Source: Apopatosoma sp963618495 (lineage in GTDB: Bacteria; Bacillota; Clostridia; Oscillospirales; CAG-272). From it: a DNA stretch of 64,000 nucleotides. The notes beneath the pieces were generated by a model that saw only the letters and a program-made list of their open reading frames with translations, ran no database searches and had not been told where the DNA came from. Within the stretch, counting starts at the first letter, position 1. Every line of letters starts with the position of its first letter. The position numbers and the translations under genes were made by a program. Below, piece by piece: positions 41,680 to 49,899 of this stretch. Location of the stretch: NCBI GenBank assembly GCA_963618495.1, contig CAVESF010000002.1:42835-106834 (forward strand). Direction: 5' to 3'.

Positions 41680-42177
41680 TCAGCTCTTTATCTCAAAGCG
41701 CGTGCAGTAGCCCACGCGGTTCAGATATCCGGATGAAAAATAAATCCGCGAGCCTACGAGGATTCTTGTGCTTCCTATGTTGCAGAAGCCTGTTTCGTCG
41801 ACTGTCGCGCTGTCGCATACAATGGTGACATACGCATCGTATATATCGCTGTAGGCATAGACGGGAATATTGCCGTTTTCATCAGCCTTGCTGTCAAAAT
41901 ACTGCGTCGGCTCCCATCTGATATTCGATATATAGCCGAGCGAAGTGCCTGTTGCGGAATCAAATACCTCGCTTCCCGCAGTCAGGGCAGAGAGGTATTC
42001 CTCTTTCACAGCCGACAGCTTGACGGAATATTCCACGGTTCTCGGATCATTCTGCGATTGTACATTGCCGTTTTGCAGGAGTATCAGATATGTTACCGCC
42101 GCCGCAACGGAAAGTATCAGTATTATTATTACCACATCCACAAAGCCAAAACGAGCCTTTTGCTTTTTGTTGTCCAT
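41680..42177 (-). CDS. DUF4330 family membrane-anchored protein (copy 1)
   Basis: This 165-residue protein has one N-terminal transmembrane helix (about 13-32) and an exported domain (VEYSVKLSAVKEEYLSALTAGSEVFD). It matches the DUF4330 layout and is divergent from its tandem paralogue at 41166. It follows the ligase-like gene by about 37 bases. The function is unknown. Confidence 0.75.
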   Translation of the reverse strand: MDNKKQKARFGFVDVVIIILILSVAAAVTYLILLQNGNVQSQNDPRTVEYSVKLSAVKEEYLSALTAGSEVFDSATGTSLGYISNIRWEPTQYFDSKADENGNIPVYAYSDIYDAYVTIVCDSATVDETGFCNIGSTRILVGSRIYFSSGYLNRVGYCTRFEIKS

Positions 42178-42214
42178 TTCAGTACCTTGCCCTTTCAGAA
42201 TATTTTGCAGTCAG

Positions 42215-44125
42215 TTATATTTCGGAAAAATAGTGCTCCGTAGCTTCCTTCATCTTTGCCGCGGCAAAATCCGTATACGAAACGGCAAGCCCGACTGTCA
42301 TCCAGAAGAAAAGGAATACTCTGTAGTTATAGAAAACGAAGTCTGTCAGCCCCTGGAAAAGGAATGCGAAGATTCCCGTAAAGAGCGCCAGACACATCAT
42401 CTTTTCATTTATCGTGGTGCAGCTCCGCAGATAGGAGAAGCAGCGCGACGCGAGGAAAAGCATAAATATGAGGAAGAACACCAGTGCGAATATGCCCATT
42501 TCCACCGTCAGCTGGAGATAGAGGCTGTGGCTGTGATACGCGACCTCGGCGCCGCCTATGGAATATACTGGATAAACCGAGGAGAAAGCCTGCTCGCCTA
42601 TTCCTATGCCGGATATGAGATTGTCCCGTATCAGGGAAAGCGAGCCGCGCCATATATTGAGCCTGTAGGAGGTTGAGGAATCGGAGAAATTCGTGAACCT
42701 GTCGAATACCGCGGTATCCTTTGCGAAAACGAGCAGGGAAGCGAGCGGAGATGCGATTATCAGCGCCGCGAAAATCTTTCTGCTTGCTATCAGGGCAAAA
42801 ACGAAAAGCGAAACGGCAAAGCCGAGCCATGCCCCGCGCGACCATGTCAGTATCAGGCAGGAGCATCCGAGCAGAGCCGATATCGCACAGGCAAATCGCC
42901 TGCGCGGGCTTGATTCGCTGCTCTGCGCTGCAAAGGCGAAAGCAAACGCCATCGGCACGGTCATTATCAGAAATTCTCCGAGTACATTCGGGTTTTCAAA
43001 GGTGGAGACCGCACGCCCGCGGATATAATCGAAGGTGCCCGTGTCGAGCCAGCCGAGCGTAGGCGTTCCGATGAAGTATTCGCCTATGCCGATAAGCGAA
43101 ACGAGCCCGAGCGAAACGATACAGCAGGAAATTGCACGGGTGAGCATTTTCTGCGAGCAGATGAGGTTTCTCACAATGAAGTACATCGAAATAAGACAAA
43201 TGTATAAGAGCATTTTCTTCATGCTCGAGCTTCTGTCCACGGAGTTTATACCGCCGAGGAAGAAGAAAACCGCCAGCATCACCACGGGGATATCGGCAAG
43301 CGCAAGCTTCATCACGCGCTTGCCGCGTATCAGCTTCACGAAAAACGATATGGCGATGAGGATGACCATCGCCGCGAGAGCCATTGTTTTCATAAATGGG
43401 AGCAGGAGAAAAATGAGAAGCACGCCCGCCTCGGGATAAGTCATGACGAATATCGCAAAGGCGAGGAGCGCCGCCGCCGCAACTATATAGAGCGGACGGA
43501 CAAATATTGTGCAGAGACCGAGAATCATGCCGAGCATGAACATTATGTTTGTGGCACCGCGTCCCTCTTCGGATTCCTCATGAGCTTTCGCTCTTCTTAT
43601 GCCGAGGAAATCGTTTATCAGAAAAGAGAAGAATCTGCTTCTCGTGAATGCCTGTGAAACCGAAAGCTTCGATGAAAAGAAGCAGACGGAGAGGAGCAGG
43701 AAAGCCGCGCCTGTCGCAGGATCGATGAAATTGCGCTCATAATCGAATGCGACCGCTTTCATTATATATATAACAGAGCTGTAAAGTCCGAACGAAGCGG
43801 AAAATACGCCGAATACCGAAAGCGGCGCCGAGAGGAACATGGTACTCAGCCTTGAAAAGAAGCCGAGGAGCACGCTCTGCTCTATTTCTCTTGCCGCGCG
43901 TTGCTTTGCGCCGCGCATGGAAAATTTCTTTGCAGCCTTTTTATAGAGCGAGGCGGCAAAAGAATTTCTTGCGGCTTCCTCTGCGGCATCGTATGATGTC
44001 ATCAGAAAAGCGAAAACGCTCTTGAGAATCCTGCTGTAAATAAAAGAAGCGAACCGCATGACATATGTCACGATAAAGCTGTCCCTTATGCGGACGGCTT
44101 TTTTCTTCTTTTTCTGTACCGTCAT
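42215..44125 (-). CDS. O-antigen ligase/Wzy-like polysaccharide protein
   Basis: The 636-residue multipass protein has about a dozen hydrophobic segments. It contains the Wzy_C/O-antigen ligase landmark region: ILTWSRGAWLGFAVSLFVFAL near 430, then an extracellular loop with SGIGIGEQAF and VAYHSHSLYLQL near 530 (conserved Arg and His positions). Such proteins polymerise or ligate lipid-linked glycans. In a Gram-positive organism this points to capsule, exopolysaccharide or teichoic-type glycan assembly. It overlaps the flippase stop by one base. Confidence 0.85.
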   Translation of the reverse strand: MTVQKKKKKAVRIRDSFIVTYVMRFASFIYSRILKSVFAFLMTSYDAAEEAARNSFAASLYKKAAKKFSMRGAKQRAAREIEQSVLLGFFSRLSTMFLSAPLSVFGVFSASFGLYSSVIYIMKAVAFDYERNFIDPATGAAFLLLSVCFFSSKLSVSQAFTRSRFFSFLINDFLGIRRAKAHEESEEGRGATNIMFMLGMILGLCTIFVRPLYIVAAAALLAFAIFVMTYPEAGVLLIFLLLPFMKTMALAAMVILIAISFFVKLIRGKRVMKLALADIPVVMLAVFFFLGGINSVDRSSSMKKMLLYICLISMYFIVRNLICSQKMLTRAISCCIVSLGLVSLIGIGEYFIGTPTLGWLDTGTFDYIRGRAVSTFENPNVLGEFLIMTVPMAFAFAFAAQSSESSPRRRFACAISALLGCSCLILTWSRGAWLGFAVSLFVFALIASRKIFAALIIASPLASLLVFAKDTAVFDRFTNFSDSSTSYRLNIWRGSLSLIRDNLISGIGIGEQAFSSVYPVYSIGGAEVAYHSHSLYLQLTVEMGIFALVFFLIFMLFLASRCFSYLRSCTTINEKMMCLALFTGIFAFLFQGLTDFVFYNYRVFLFFWMTVGLAVSYTDFAAAKMKEATEHYFSEI

Positions 44126-45681
44126 CAGCTGTCCTCCCTTCTTGCTTTATGCCTTCTTTCCGGCAGAAGCCCGAAAAGATATATACATATTAAATATACC
44201 ACACTTCCTGCCAAAAAAACAATAGCAGAGACGAAGAAATTTTTAAAAAATGTGTTTTTTATCGCTATTTTTCCGACAAAAGCGTCGAGAAAGTACATAA
44301 ATACGCCGCAGGCGAGTGCGGAGAATGCCGCTTTCGCCGTATCAAGCGCGGTGCGGCGCGTGAAAAATCCGTGCTTTATCGCCCCGCCGAAGAGCAGGAC
44401 GAAAGCCGCGGCGACCTGCGCCGCGAGAAAAGAGAGCGGGAGCGAAACGATGCTTTTTCCCGTTATCGCGGAAAAAGCGGGATTTGCCGCTATGCAGACG
44501 ATGACCGCCACCGTTGCCGCCACAGTCGGCAGGCGCACGATGCCTTTGGAATAAAATGCGCGTATGAGCGTTTCATATAGTGCAAAAAAAGGCATGGCAA
44601 CGGCAAATACCGAGAAGAGCGAGGCACAGTCGGCGGCAAGCTCATGCGAGAAGTTTCCGCGCAGATAGATTAGCTCCACTATCCTCTGCGAAAGCACGAT
44701 ACTGCCCGCCGAAAACGGCAGAACGAGAAGCAGAGAGCTTTTTATGCCGTTTTGCGTGAGCAGGCGGAAAGCTTCGCCGTTTTCCTCTCCGCTCACATCG
44801 GAGAGCTTCGGAAAAATGTAATTGCAGACGCCGTATGTCAGTATGCCCGAGACGATGATGAAAATATTGTACGCATAGTTGTATGCGCTGATGGCTCCCG
44901 CCGAGATGAAAGGCGCAAAAAATGTCGCCGCGAGCAGACTGCAGGGAAGAATCAGCGAGCCTGCCGTTATCGCGGGAGCCTTTTTCAGCGCCACGCGCAT
45001 ATCGGGATTTTTTATATCCGGTTTTCGGAATCGCAGAAGTCTCCTTGCCAGCGCGGGGATGGCAAGCGTTGCCGCCTGAACCGTCCACGAGAGCGTATAT
45101 ACCGCGGAGAGGATGACGATGCCTTTTTCATCCGGAGTGCCGCGGAAAAGCATGAGCGTGATTATAAGCAGAAGATTCGATACGGATGAAGCCGCGGCGG
45201 GCAGGATGAAAAATCCGTAGGACTGGAGCACTCCTGCCGCGATATGCGCAAGCCCCGCAAAAAGCGATGCGGGAAGCATGATGCGCAGAAGTTTTGCCGC
45301 AAGCACGGCGGTTGCTTCGTCGAGAGCGGGGGATAGCAGAGCTATCACCTGCCGGGAAAAGACGATGCCGAGTGCCGAGGCAAGCGCTATCGCGAGCGAA
45401 ACGGAGCAGATAAACGACGAGGAGAATTTCTCTGCGCGTTCGCCGCTCTCTCTTTTTGCCGCGCCGAATATCGGGATGAAGCACCCCGCTATGGCAGAGG
45501 CAAAGAGAATATCGAAAAGCGAGAGCGAAACGGATGATGCGGCAATAAAAGCCGAGGCTTCGACGCTCTCGGCAAAAACGGAGCCGAAAAGCATCTGGCG
45601 CACCATGCCGAGCAGCTTTGAAGCCGCCGTCACCGCCATCATCGCACCGACTGTTTTTACAGCGCCGCGGGCTTTTGCCAT
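44125..45681 (-). CDS. MurJ/MviN-like lipid-linked oligosaccharide flippase
   Basis: The 518-residue MATE-superfamily protein has about 14 hydrophobic segments. Its N-terminal motif KTVGAMMAVTAASKLLGMVRQMLFGSVFA is characteristic of MurJ. It should flip lipid II or another lipid-linked glycan. Coupling to an O-antigen-ligase-like gene rather than to wall genes suggests a dedicated polysaccharide flippase, but a cell-wall MurJ role cannot be excluded. Confidence 0.87.
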   Translation of the reverse strand: MAKARGAVKTVGAMMAVTAASKLLGMVRQMLFGSVFAESVEASAFIAASSVSLSLFDILFASAIAGCFIPIFGAAKRESGERAEKFSSSFICSVSLAIALASALGIVFSRQVIALLSPALDEATAVLAAKLLRIMLPASLFAGLAHIAAGVLQSYGFFILPAAASSVSNLLLIITLMLFRGTPDEKGIVILSAVYTLSWTVQAATLAIPALARRLLRFRKPDIKNPDMRVALKKAPAITAGSLILPCSLLAATFFAPFISAGAISAYNYAYNIFIIVSGILTYGVCNYIFPKLSDVSGEENGEAFRLLTQNGIKSSLLLVLPFSAGSIVLSQRIVELIYLRGNFSHELAADCASLFSVFAVAMPFFALYETLIRAFYSKGIVRLPTVAATVAVIVCIAANPAFSAITGKSIVSLPLSFLAAQVAAAFVLLFGGAIKHGFFTRRTALDTAKAAFSALACGVFMYFLDAFVGKIAIKNTFFKNFFVSAIVFLAGSVVYLICIYLFGLLPERRHKARREDS

Positions 45682-45777
45682 GCTTTTCGCCTCCCCTCAA
45701 AATATTTTATCGCTTGATTATTGACGTAAATATGATATTATATACAAATATATAAAACCGAAAATGCAGATGCCGCC

Positions 45778-46473
45778 TTACTTTTCTCCGAGCAGGTCGG
45801 GACGCACGCGGCGCGTTTTTTCGAGAGCCTTTTCCGCACGCCACTTTTCTATATTGGCATGATGACCGCTTATCAGCTCGTCGGGGACGAGCCTGCCGCG
45901 GAAATCATACGGGCGCGTATACTGCGGATATTCGAGAAGCCCGTCGGAGAAGCTCTCTTTCTCGTAGCATTCGAAATCGGAGAGTACGCCCGGCACCAGC
46001 CTGCCGACGCAGTCCGCGAGGATGCACGCGGGAAGCTCGCCGCCCGTGAGAACATAGTCGCCGATGGAAATCTCCTCGTCTATTATCTCGTCGATTATCC
46101 GCTGGTCTACGCCCTCGTAGTGACCGCAGAGAACGACGAGATTGTCATAGTCTGCGGCAAGCTCTGCCGCTTTCGCCTGCGTGAACACCTTGCCCTGCGG
46201 CGACATATATATCACGCGACGCCGCCCGCAGGAGTTGACCTCGGGATCCGTTATCGCCGTGAAGCAGTCGTATATCGGGACGGGACTCATGAGCATGCCC
46301 TTGCCGCCGCCGTAGGGCGTATCGTCCACCCTGCGGTGCTTATCCTTGGAATAATCGCGGATATTGTGCGCGTGAACCTCGAGTATGCCCGCTTTCTGCG
46401 CCCTGCCTATTATGCTTTCGGAGAGTATCGTTTCTATAAGCTCGGGGAATAGCGTCATTATATCAAAGCGCAT
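45778..46473 (-). CDS. trmD: tRNA (guanine37-N1)-methyltransferase TrmD
   Basis: This 231-residue SPOUT enzyme begins MRFDIMTLFPELIETILSES. It has VDDTPYGGGKGMLMSPVPIYD near 50, VLCGHYEGVDQRIIDE near 113 and the SAM-knot segment SIGDYVLTGGELPA. It methylates G37 beside the anticodon to prevent frameshifting. Its ATG overlaps the rimM stop (TAATG). Confidence 0.97.
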   Translation of the reverse strand: MRFDIMTLFPELIETILSESIIGRAQKAGILEVHAHNIRDYSKDKHRRVDDTPYGGGKGMLMSPVPIYDCFTAITDPEVNSCGRRRVIYMSPQGKVFTQAKAAELAADYDNLVVLCGHYEGVDQRIIDEIIDEEISIGDYVLTGGELPACILADCVGRLVPGVLSDFECYEKESFSDGLLEYPQYTRPYDFRGRLVPDELISGHHANIEKWRAEKALEKTRRVRPDLLGEK

Positions 46474-46994
46474 TATACTTCCTCGCTTTCATCGAAAAAT
46501 CCCGCTATCGGCTTTATGAAAATGCCTTTTTCCACATCTATCTCCCTGATAAATTCGGGAACGGCGGGGATCAGCACATCGCCATTTTCCGTTTTCACGG
46601 AATATATCTTCTGCGCCACGCCGTCTGTCACTTCTCGAAGCGTGCCGTAAACCGTGCCGTTTTCGCAGTCTATCACGGGAAGCCCTATCATATCGCAGAT
46701 GAAAACATCGCCCGCCGCTTTTTTTATCTCGTCGCGCCGCGCACTTATCACTTTGCCTTTTAATTTTTCCGCCGCCTCGGGCGTATTTATCCCCTCGAGC
46801 GTGGCGAGCAGAAAGCGCCCGCCGAGCACGCGGCTGCCGAGTACGGGCATGCTGCTCCCATCGGCAAAATAAAATCGCCGTACACTGCGAAGCGCCTCGG
46901 GGCTGTCGCTCCATGGCTCTATTTTCAGTTCGCCGCGGATTCCGCGTGTATTGATTATTTTTCCTATTTCTATATATTCCTTAAGCTCGCGCAT
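46473..46994 (-). CDS. rimM: 16S rRNA processing protein RimM
   Basis: The 173-residue protein begins EYIEIGKIINTRGIRGELKIEPWSDSPE, the RimM N-terminal beta-barrel, and continues with a PRC-barrel (IGLPVIDCENGTVYGTLREV ... DVLIPAVPEFIREID). It assists 30S maturation. The usual partners rpsP and rplS are absent from this locus; only trmD remains. Confidence 0.95.
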   Translation of the reverse strand: MRELKEYIEIGKIINTRGIRGELKIEPWSDSPEALRSVRRFYFADGSSMPVLGSRVLGGRFLLATLEGINTPEAAEKLKGKVISARRDEIKKAAGDVFICDMIGLPVIDCENGTVYGTLREVTDGVAQKIYSVKTENGDVLIPAVPEFIREIDVEKGIFIKPIAGFFDESEEV

Positions 46995-47021
46995 AAAACA
47001 CCTTAAATAATTTTGATAATG

Positions 47022-47058
47022 AAAAACGCCTCGCGAAAGCTATAGCCTCGCGGGGCGT
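47022..47058 (-). terminator. Terminator of rpsU
   Basis: An 11-bp stem with one mismatch (plus-strand arms 47026-47036 and 47048-47058) is followed on the minus strand by TTTTTC. rimM and trmD may be fed by read-through, since no separate promoter is obvious. Confidence 0.72.
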
Positions 47059-47072
47059 GTTGCAATCAGCTC

Positions 47073-47252
47073 TCAGCTTTTAAACTTGCGCTTTCTTGCT
47101 GCTTCAGATTTTTTCTTGCGTTTAACACTCGGCTTTTCGTAGTGCTCTCTCTTCTTTACTTCGGCAATAACGCCAGAACGAGCGCACTGTCTTTTGAATC
47201 TGCGAAGAGCGCTGTCAAGCGATTCGTTTTCTTTAACTCTTATCTCAGCCAT
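47073..47252 (-). CDS. rpsU: 30S ribosomal protein S21
   Basis: This 59-residue basic protein starts MAEIRVKENESLDSALRRFKRQ and ends in a Lys/Arg-rich tail, matching bS21 in length and sequence. A GGGAGGGA-type site just upstream supports this start over the longer frame beginning at 47282. It is transcribed from a perfect consensus promoter. Confidence 0.96.
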   Translation of the reverse strand: MAEIRVKENESLDSALRRFKRQCARSGVIAEVKKREHYEKPSVKRKKKSEAARKRKFKS

Positions 47253-47311
47253 TCTTAATCCCTCCCCCCGCAAATAAAACAAAGCGTTCAGAACAAAAAT
47301 TCTCGTTTATC

Positions 47312-47340
47312 ATTATACACAAGTTATAGCCGTATGTCAA
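47312..47340 (-). promoter_or_regulatory. Perfect consensus promoter of rpsU
   Basis: On the minus strand, TTGACA (47340-47335) and TATAAT (47317-47312) are exactly 17 bp apart, the strongest sigma-A promoter in the window. Confidence 0.85.
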
Positions 47341-47369
47341 TATGATTTTACAAAATTTATTCCGATTCT

Positions 47370-47399
47370 TTGAAAAAATCTTTGTCATTTGCCTATATC
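47370..47399 (+). promoter_or_regulatory. Possible promoter of the P-loop ATPase gene
   Basis: TTGAAA (47370-47375) and TATATC (47394-47399) are separated by 18 bp, about 100 bp upstream of the chosen ATG and back-to-back with the rpsU promoter. This is a weak match. Confidence 0.35.
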
Positions 47400-47495
47400 G
47401 CGGCATACAATGCATTGAAAATAAAACAAAAAGAAACCACAAGCCGCTTTTTCATTCCGAACTGCGAAGAAAATGACGGCGGAAAGGCGGCACAT

Positions 47496-48569
47496 ATGAG
47501 AAGCGAAGCACACGAATTTTTTGCGGCGGCAAATACGGAGGATGGTTTTTACAGCATATTCGGGAGCGTATTTCCGCCGAGCGCACTCGATAAAATTTTC
47601 ATCATCAAGGGCGGACCAGGAACAGGCAAATCTACCCTCATGCGGCAGATAGCGGAGTATGCCCGCGGGCGCGGATATTCTCCCGAGCTTTATTATTGCT
47701 CATCCGACACATCGTCGCTGGACGGGATAGTGATACCCGAGCGCTCCTGCGCCGTGATAGACGGCACGGCACCGCATATGACCGACCCGAAATATCCCGG
47801 GGCATGCGAGACGATAATCAGTCTCTACGGCGCTTTTGATATCGCGGCACTGCGAAAGCGCCGCAGGGAGATCATCGCGCTTGCAACGGAAAACTCGGAG
47901 CTGTATCATGCGGCATACCGTTTTCTCTCGGCGGCGGGGCGCGTGCACCGCGAGATAGAGGAGAGCGCACTTTCGGCATATAACCGCGAAAAGGCGGCAG
48001 GCGCACAGCGGCGGCTCCTGCGTGCGATGAAGCTACCTACGGGAAAAGCGGGCAGGAGCGAGGTTCGCTATGTCGACGCCATAGGCACCTCGGGAAGCGC
48101 ACATCTGCCGACATTCGAAAAAACGGCGGGTACGATCTACACCGTCTCCGACAAATACGGGCTCGGCGGATATTTTCTCACTTCGTTCTGCGAGCTTTGC
48201 GAGAACCTCGGAATTTCTCTTGTAAAATGTCCGTCTCCGCTTCGCCGCGACAGGGTAGAGTCTCTCTATTTAAAGGAAGCCGACACTCTTTTTTACATAT
48301 GCTGCGACGAAGAAAAGCTGAAAGCGAGCGACAGGAATATAAATATTCTCCGCTTTGCCGATAAGGGCAGGCTTTCCGCCATGCGCCGCAAGCTGAAATT
48401 TTCGGGCAGGTGCTATGACTGTCTCATGCGCGCCGCTGAGGAAAATCTTGCGGGAGTGCGCCGAGCCCATGCGGCGCTTGAGGCAATCTACGGCGAAAAT
48501 ATCGATTTTTCCGCCGTGGAATCGCAGAGAGATGCGATACTTCGCGATATTTTTGCCGATAATATGTAA
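47496..48569 (+). CDS. P-loop ATPase of the PRK06851 type
   Basis: The 357-residue protein has the Walker A sequence IIKGGPGTGKSTLMRQI near residue 38. The segments YYCSSDTSSLDGIVIPE and AVIDGTAPHMTDPKYPGA are characteristic of an uncharacterised Firmicutes ATPase family (PRK06851, from memory). Only one intact Walker A is evident, although the family usually has a degenerate second half. The ATG at 47496 follows GGAAAGG at suitable distance. Upstream codons to 47370 overlap the promoter and are probably not translated. The function is unknown. Confidence 0.75.
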   Translation: MRSEAHEFFAAANTEDGFYSIFGSVFPPSALDKIFIIKGGPGTGKSTLMRQIAEYARGRGYSPELYYCSSDTSSLDGIVIPERSCAVIDGTAPHMTDPKYPGACETIISLYGAFDIAALRKRRREIIALATENSELYHAAYRFLSAAGRVHREIEESALSAYNREKAAGAQRRLLRAMKLPTGKAGRSEVRYVDAIGTSGSAHLPTFEKTAGTIYTVSDKYGLGGYFLTSFCELCENLGISLVKCPSPLRRDRVESLYLKEADTLFYICCDEEKLKASDRNINILRFADKGRLSAMRRKLKFSGRCYDCLMRAAEENLAGVRRAHAALEAIYGENIDFSAVESQRDAILRDIFADNM

Positions 48570-48585
48570 AAATTCAAAATATAAG

Positions 48586-48614
48586 TTGAAATTTGAGACG
48601 ATTTGTGGTAATAT
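48586..48614 (+). promoter_or_regulatory. Promoter of the PrsA-like lipoprotein gene
   Basis: TTGAAA (48586-48591) and TAATAT (48609-48614) are 17 bp apart, about 60 bp upstream of the start codon. Confidence 0.55.
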
Positions 48615-48676
48615 ATTTTATAATAACTTAATCGGACACTTTTGATTTGAAAATATAAAAGCGAACGGAGTTCAAA

Positions 48677-49825
48677 ATGAAAAGATTTACAAAAATAATT
48701 TGCGTGCTTTTTGCGCTTATCCTTTCACTCGGTATTTTTACCTCGTGTACAAGGAAGCCGGGGCTTTATAACTGGATGGGCATGAGGGTCAAGGTTGATT
48801 ATGCGCTCCGCCTCGTTCTCGATGTCGGCGATGGCAAGAAAGAATATCTCGTTCCCTTTGACGAATACTACGGCGTTTTCATGTATTATAAATCCCTGCT
48901 CGGCGACGGCATCCTCGAGGATGAAAACAACAAGCTGCTTTTCACCACGGTCGAGGAGCAGACAAAGGCTGTAAAGGAAATGACAGAGGATGACCTCATG
49001 GAGTTTTATGCGCTCTATGCCATAGCCGAGAAATACGGCGTGGGGCTTACTCAGGAGGATTACGACTCTTTTGAGAGCGGATACAAGGCAAATCTGCGCA
49101 AGTATCTCGAGGCAAACGGCAAGACAGAGGGAATAGAAGATATCGACAGCTACACCGACGAGATGTATCAAAAGCTTTTCGAGAGTCTCGGCACTTCGGA
49201 AGACCATGTCAAATTTTCTTATCTGCGCAGTCTGCTCTCGTCGAGAGTGAAAAAGCATATCGCGCCCGACGCAGTCCAGCATGCGGAGAAGAATTATTTC
49301 CATATCAAGCAGGTGCTCATTCTCTTTACAAAGGGCGATTCTTCCTCGGAAAAAGCCGCTTGGGAGAAGATAAACGCGGCAAAGGCGGAACTTGACGCAG
49401 GCACTTCGATAAACGAAGTGATAAAGAAATATGACAGCGGAATATCCTCAAGCGAGATATATTTTGATGCTTCTTCCGTCATTCTCGGCTCCGAAAATAC
49501 GGATGGCTCATCGGTTTCAAGCTTTGTTTCGACAACGGTGAACGGACTGAACACAGGCGATACGAGCGAGATACTCACGGGCGACTATGATGAGGAATTC
49601 GGATATTTCTGCATAATCAGGCGTCTCGGCTTTGAAGAGAGCTTTGTTTACGGCGATTCGTCCATAGGCGAAACGATATTCCGCTATTATACGGCGGGTT
49701 CTTCGCAGTATACACCGCAGTACAGCGAATATAAAGCTATTGTCAGCGCATATACGCAGAATCTTGTCTGCTATGCATACGACCAGAAGGTCTATGACAA
49801 GATAAATGTAAAATCAATGAAATAA
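48677..49825 (+). CDS. PrsA/SurA-like lipoprotein, probable foldase
   Basis: This 382-residue lipoprotein has a signal peptide ending at TSC (Cys24). A helical SurA_N-like region with many acidic residues (about 90-200) follows. A segment starting FHIKQVLILF, then AAWEKINAAKAELDAGTSINEVIKKYDSG, recalls the opening of parvulin domains. The parvulin core is poorly conserved, so it may be a chaperone without isomerase activity. It would act outside the membrane on exported proteins. It is flanked by its own promoter and hairpin. Confidence 0.62.
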   Translation: MKRFTKIICVLFALILSLGIFTSCTRKPGLYNWMGMRVKVDYALRLVLDVGDGKKEYLVPFDEYYGVFMYYKSLLGDGILEDENNKLLFTTVEEQTKAVKEMTEDDLMEFYALYAIAEKYGVGLTQEDYDSFESGYKANLRKYLEANGKTEGIEDIDSYTDEMYQKLFESLGTSEDHVKFSYLRSLLSSRVKKHIAPDAVQHAEKNYFHIKQVLILFTKGDSSSEKAAWEKINAAKAELDAGTSINEVIKKYDSGISSSEIYFDASSVILGSENTDGSSVSSFVSTTVNGLNTGDTSEILTGDYDEEFGYFCIIRRLGFEESFVYGDSSIGETIFRYYTAGSSQYTPQYSEYKAIVSAYTQNLVCYAYDQKVYDKINVKSMK

Positions 49826-49836
49826 AATCAAAAAAA

Positions 49837-49883
49837 GCGGGGAGAGGCTCGGGATTTATGTCCCTTGCCCTGCCCGCATTTTG
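49837..49883 (+). terminator. Hairpin after the PrsA-like gene
   Basis: GCGGG (49837-49841) pairs with CCCGC (49873-49877), with an inner GGGA/TCCC stem, followed by ATTTTG. It lies 20 nt before the rqcH ribosome-binding site, so it could also attenuate. Confidence 0.55.
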
Positions 49884-49899
49884 CATGAAAGGATAGAAA

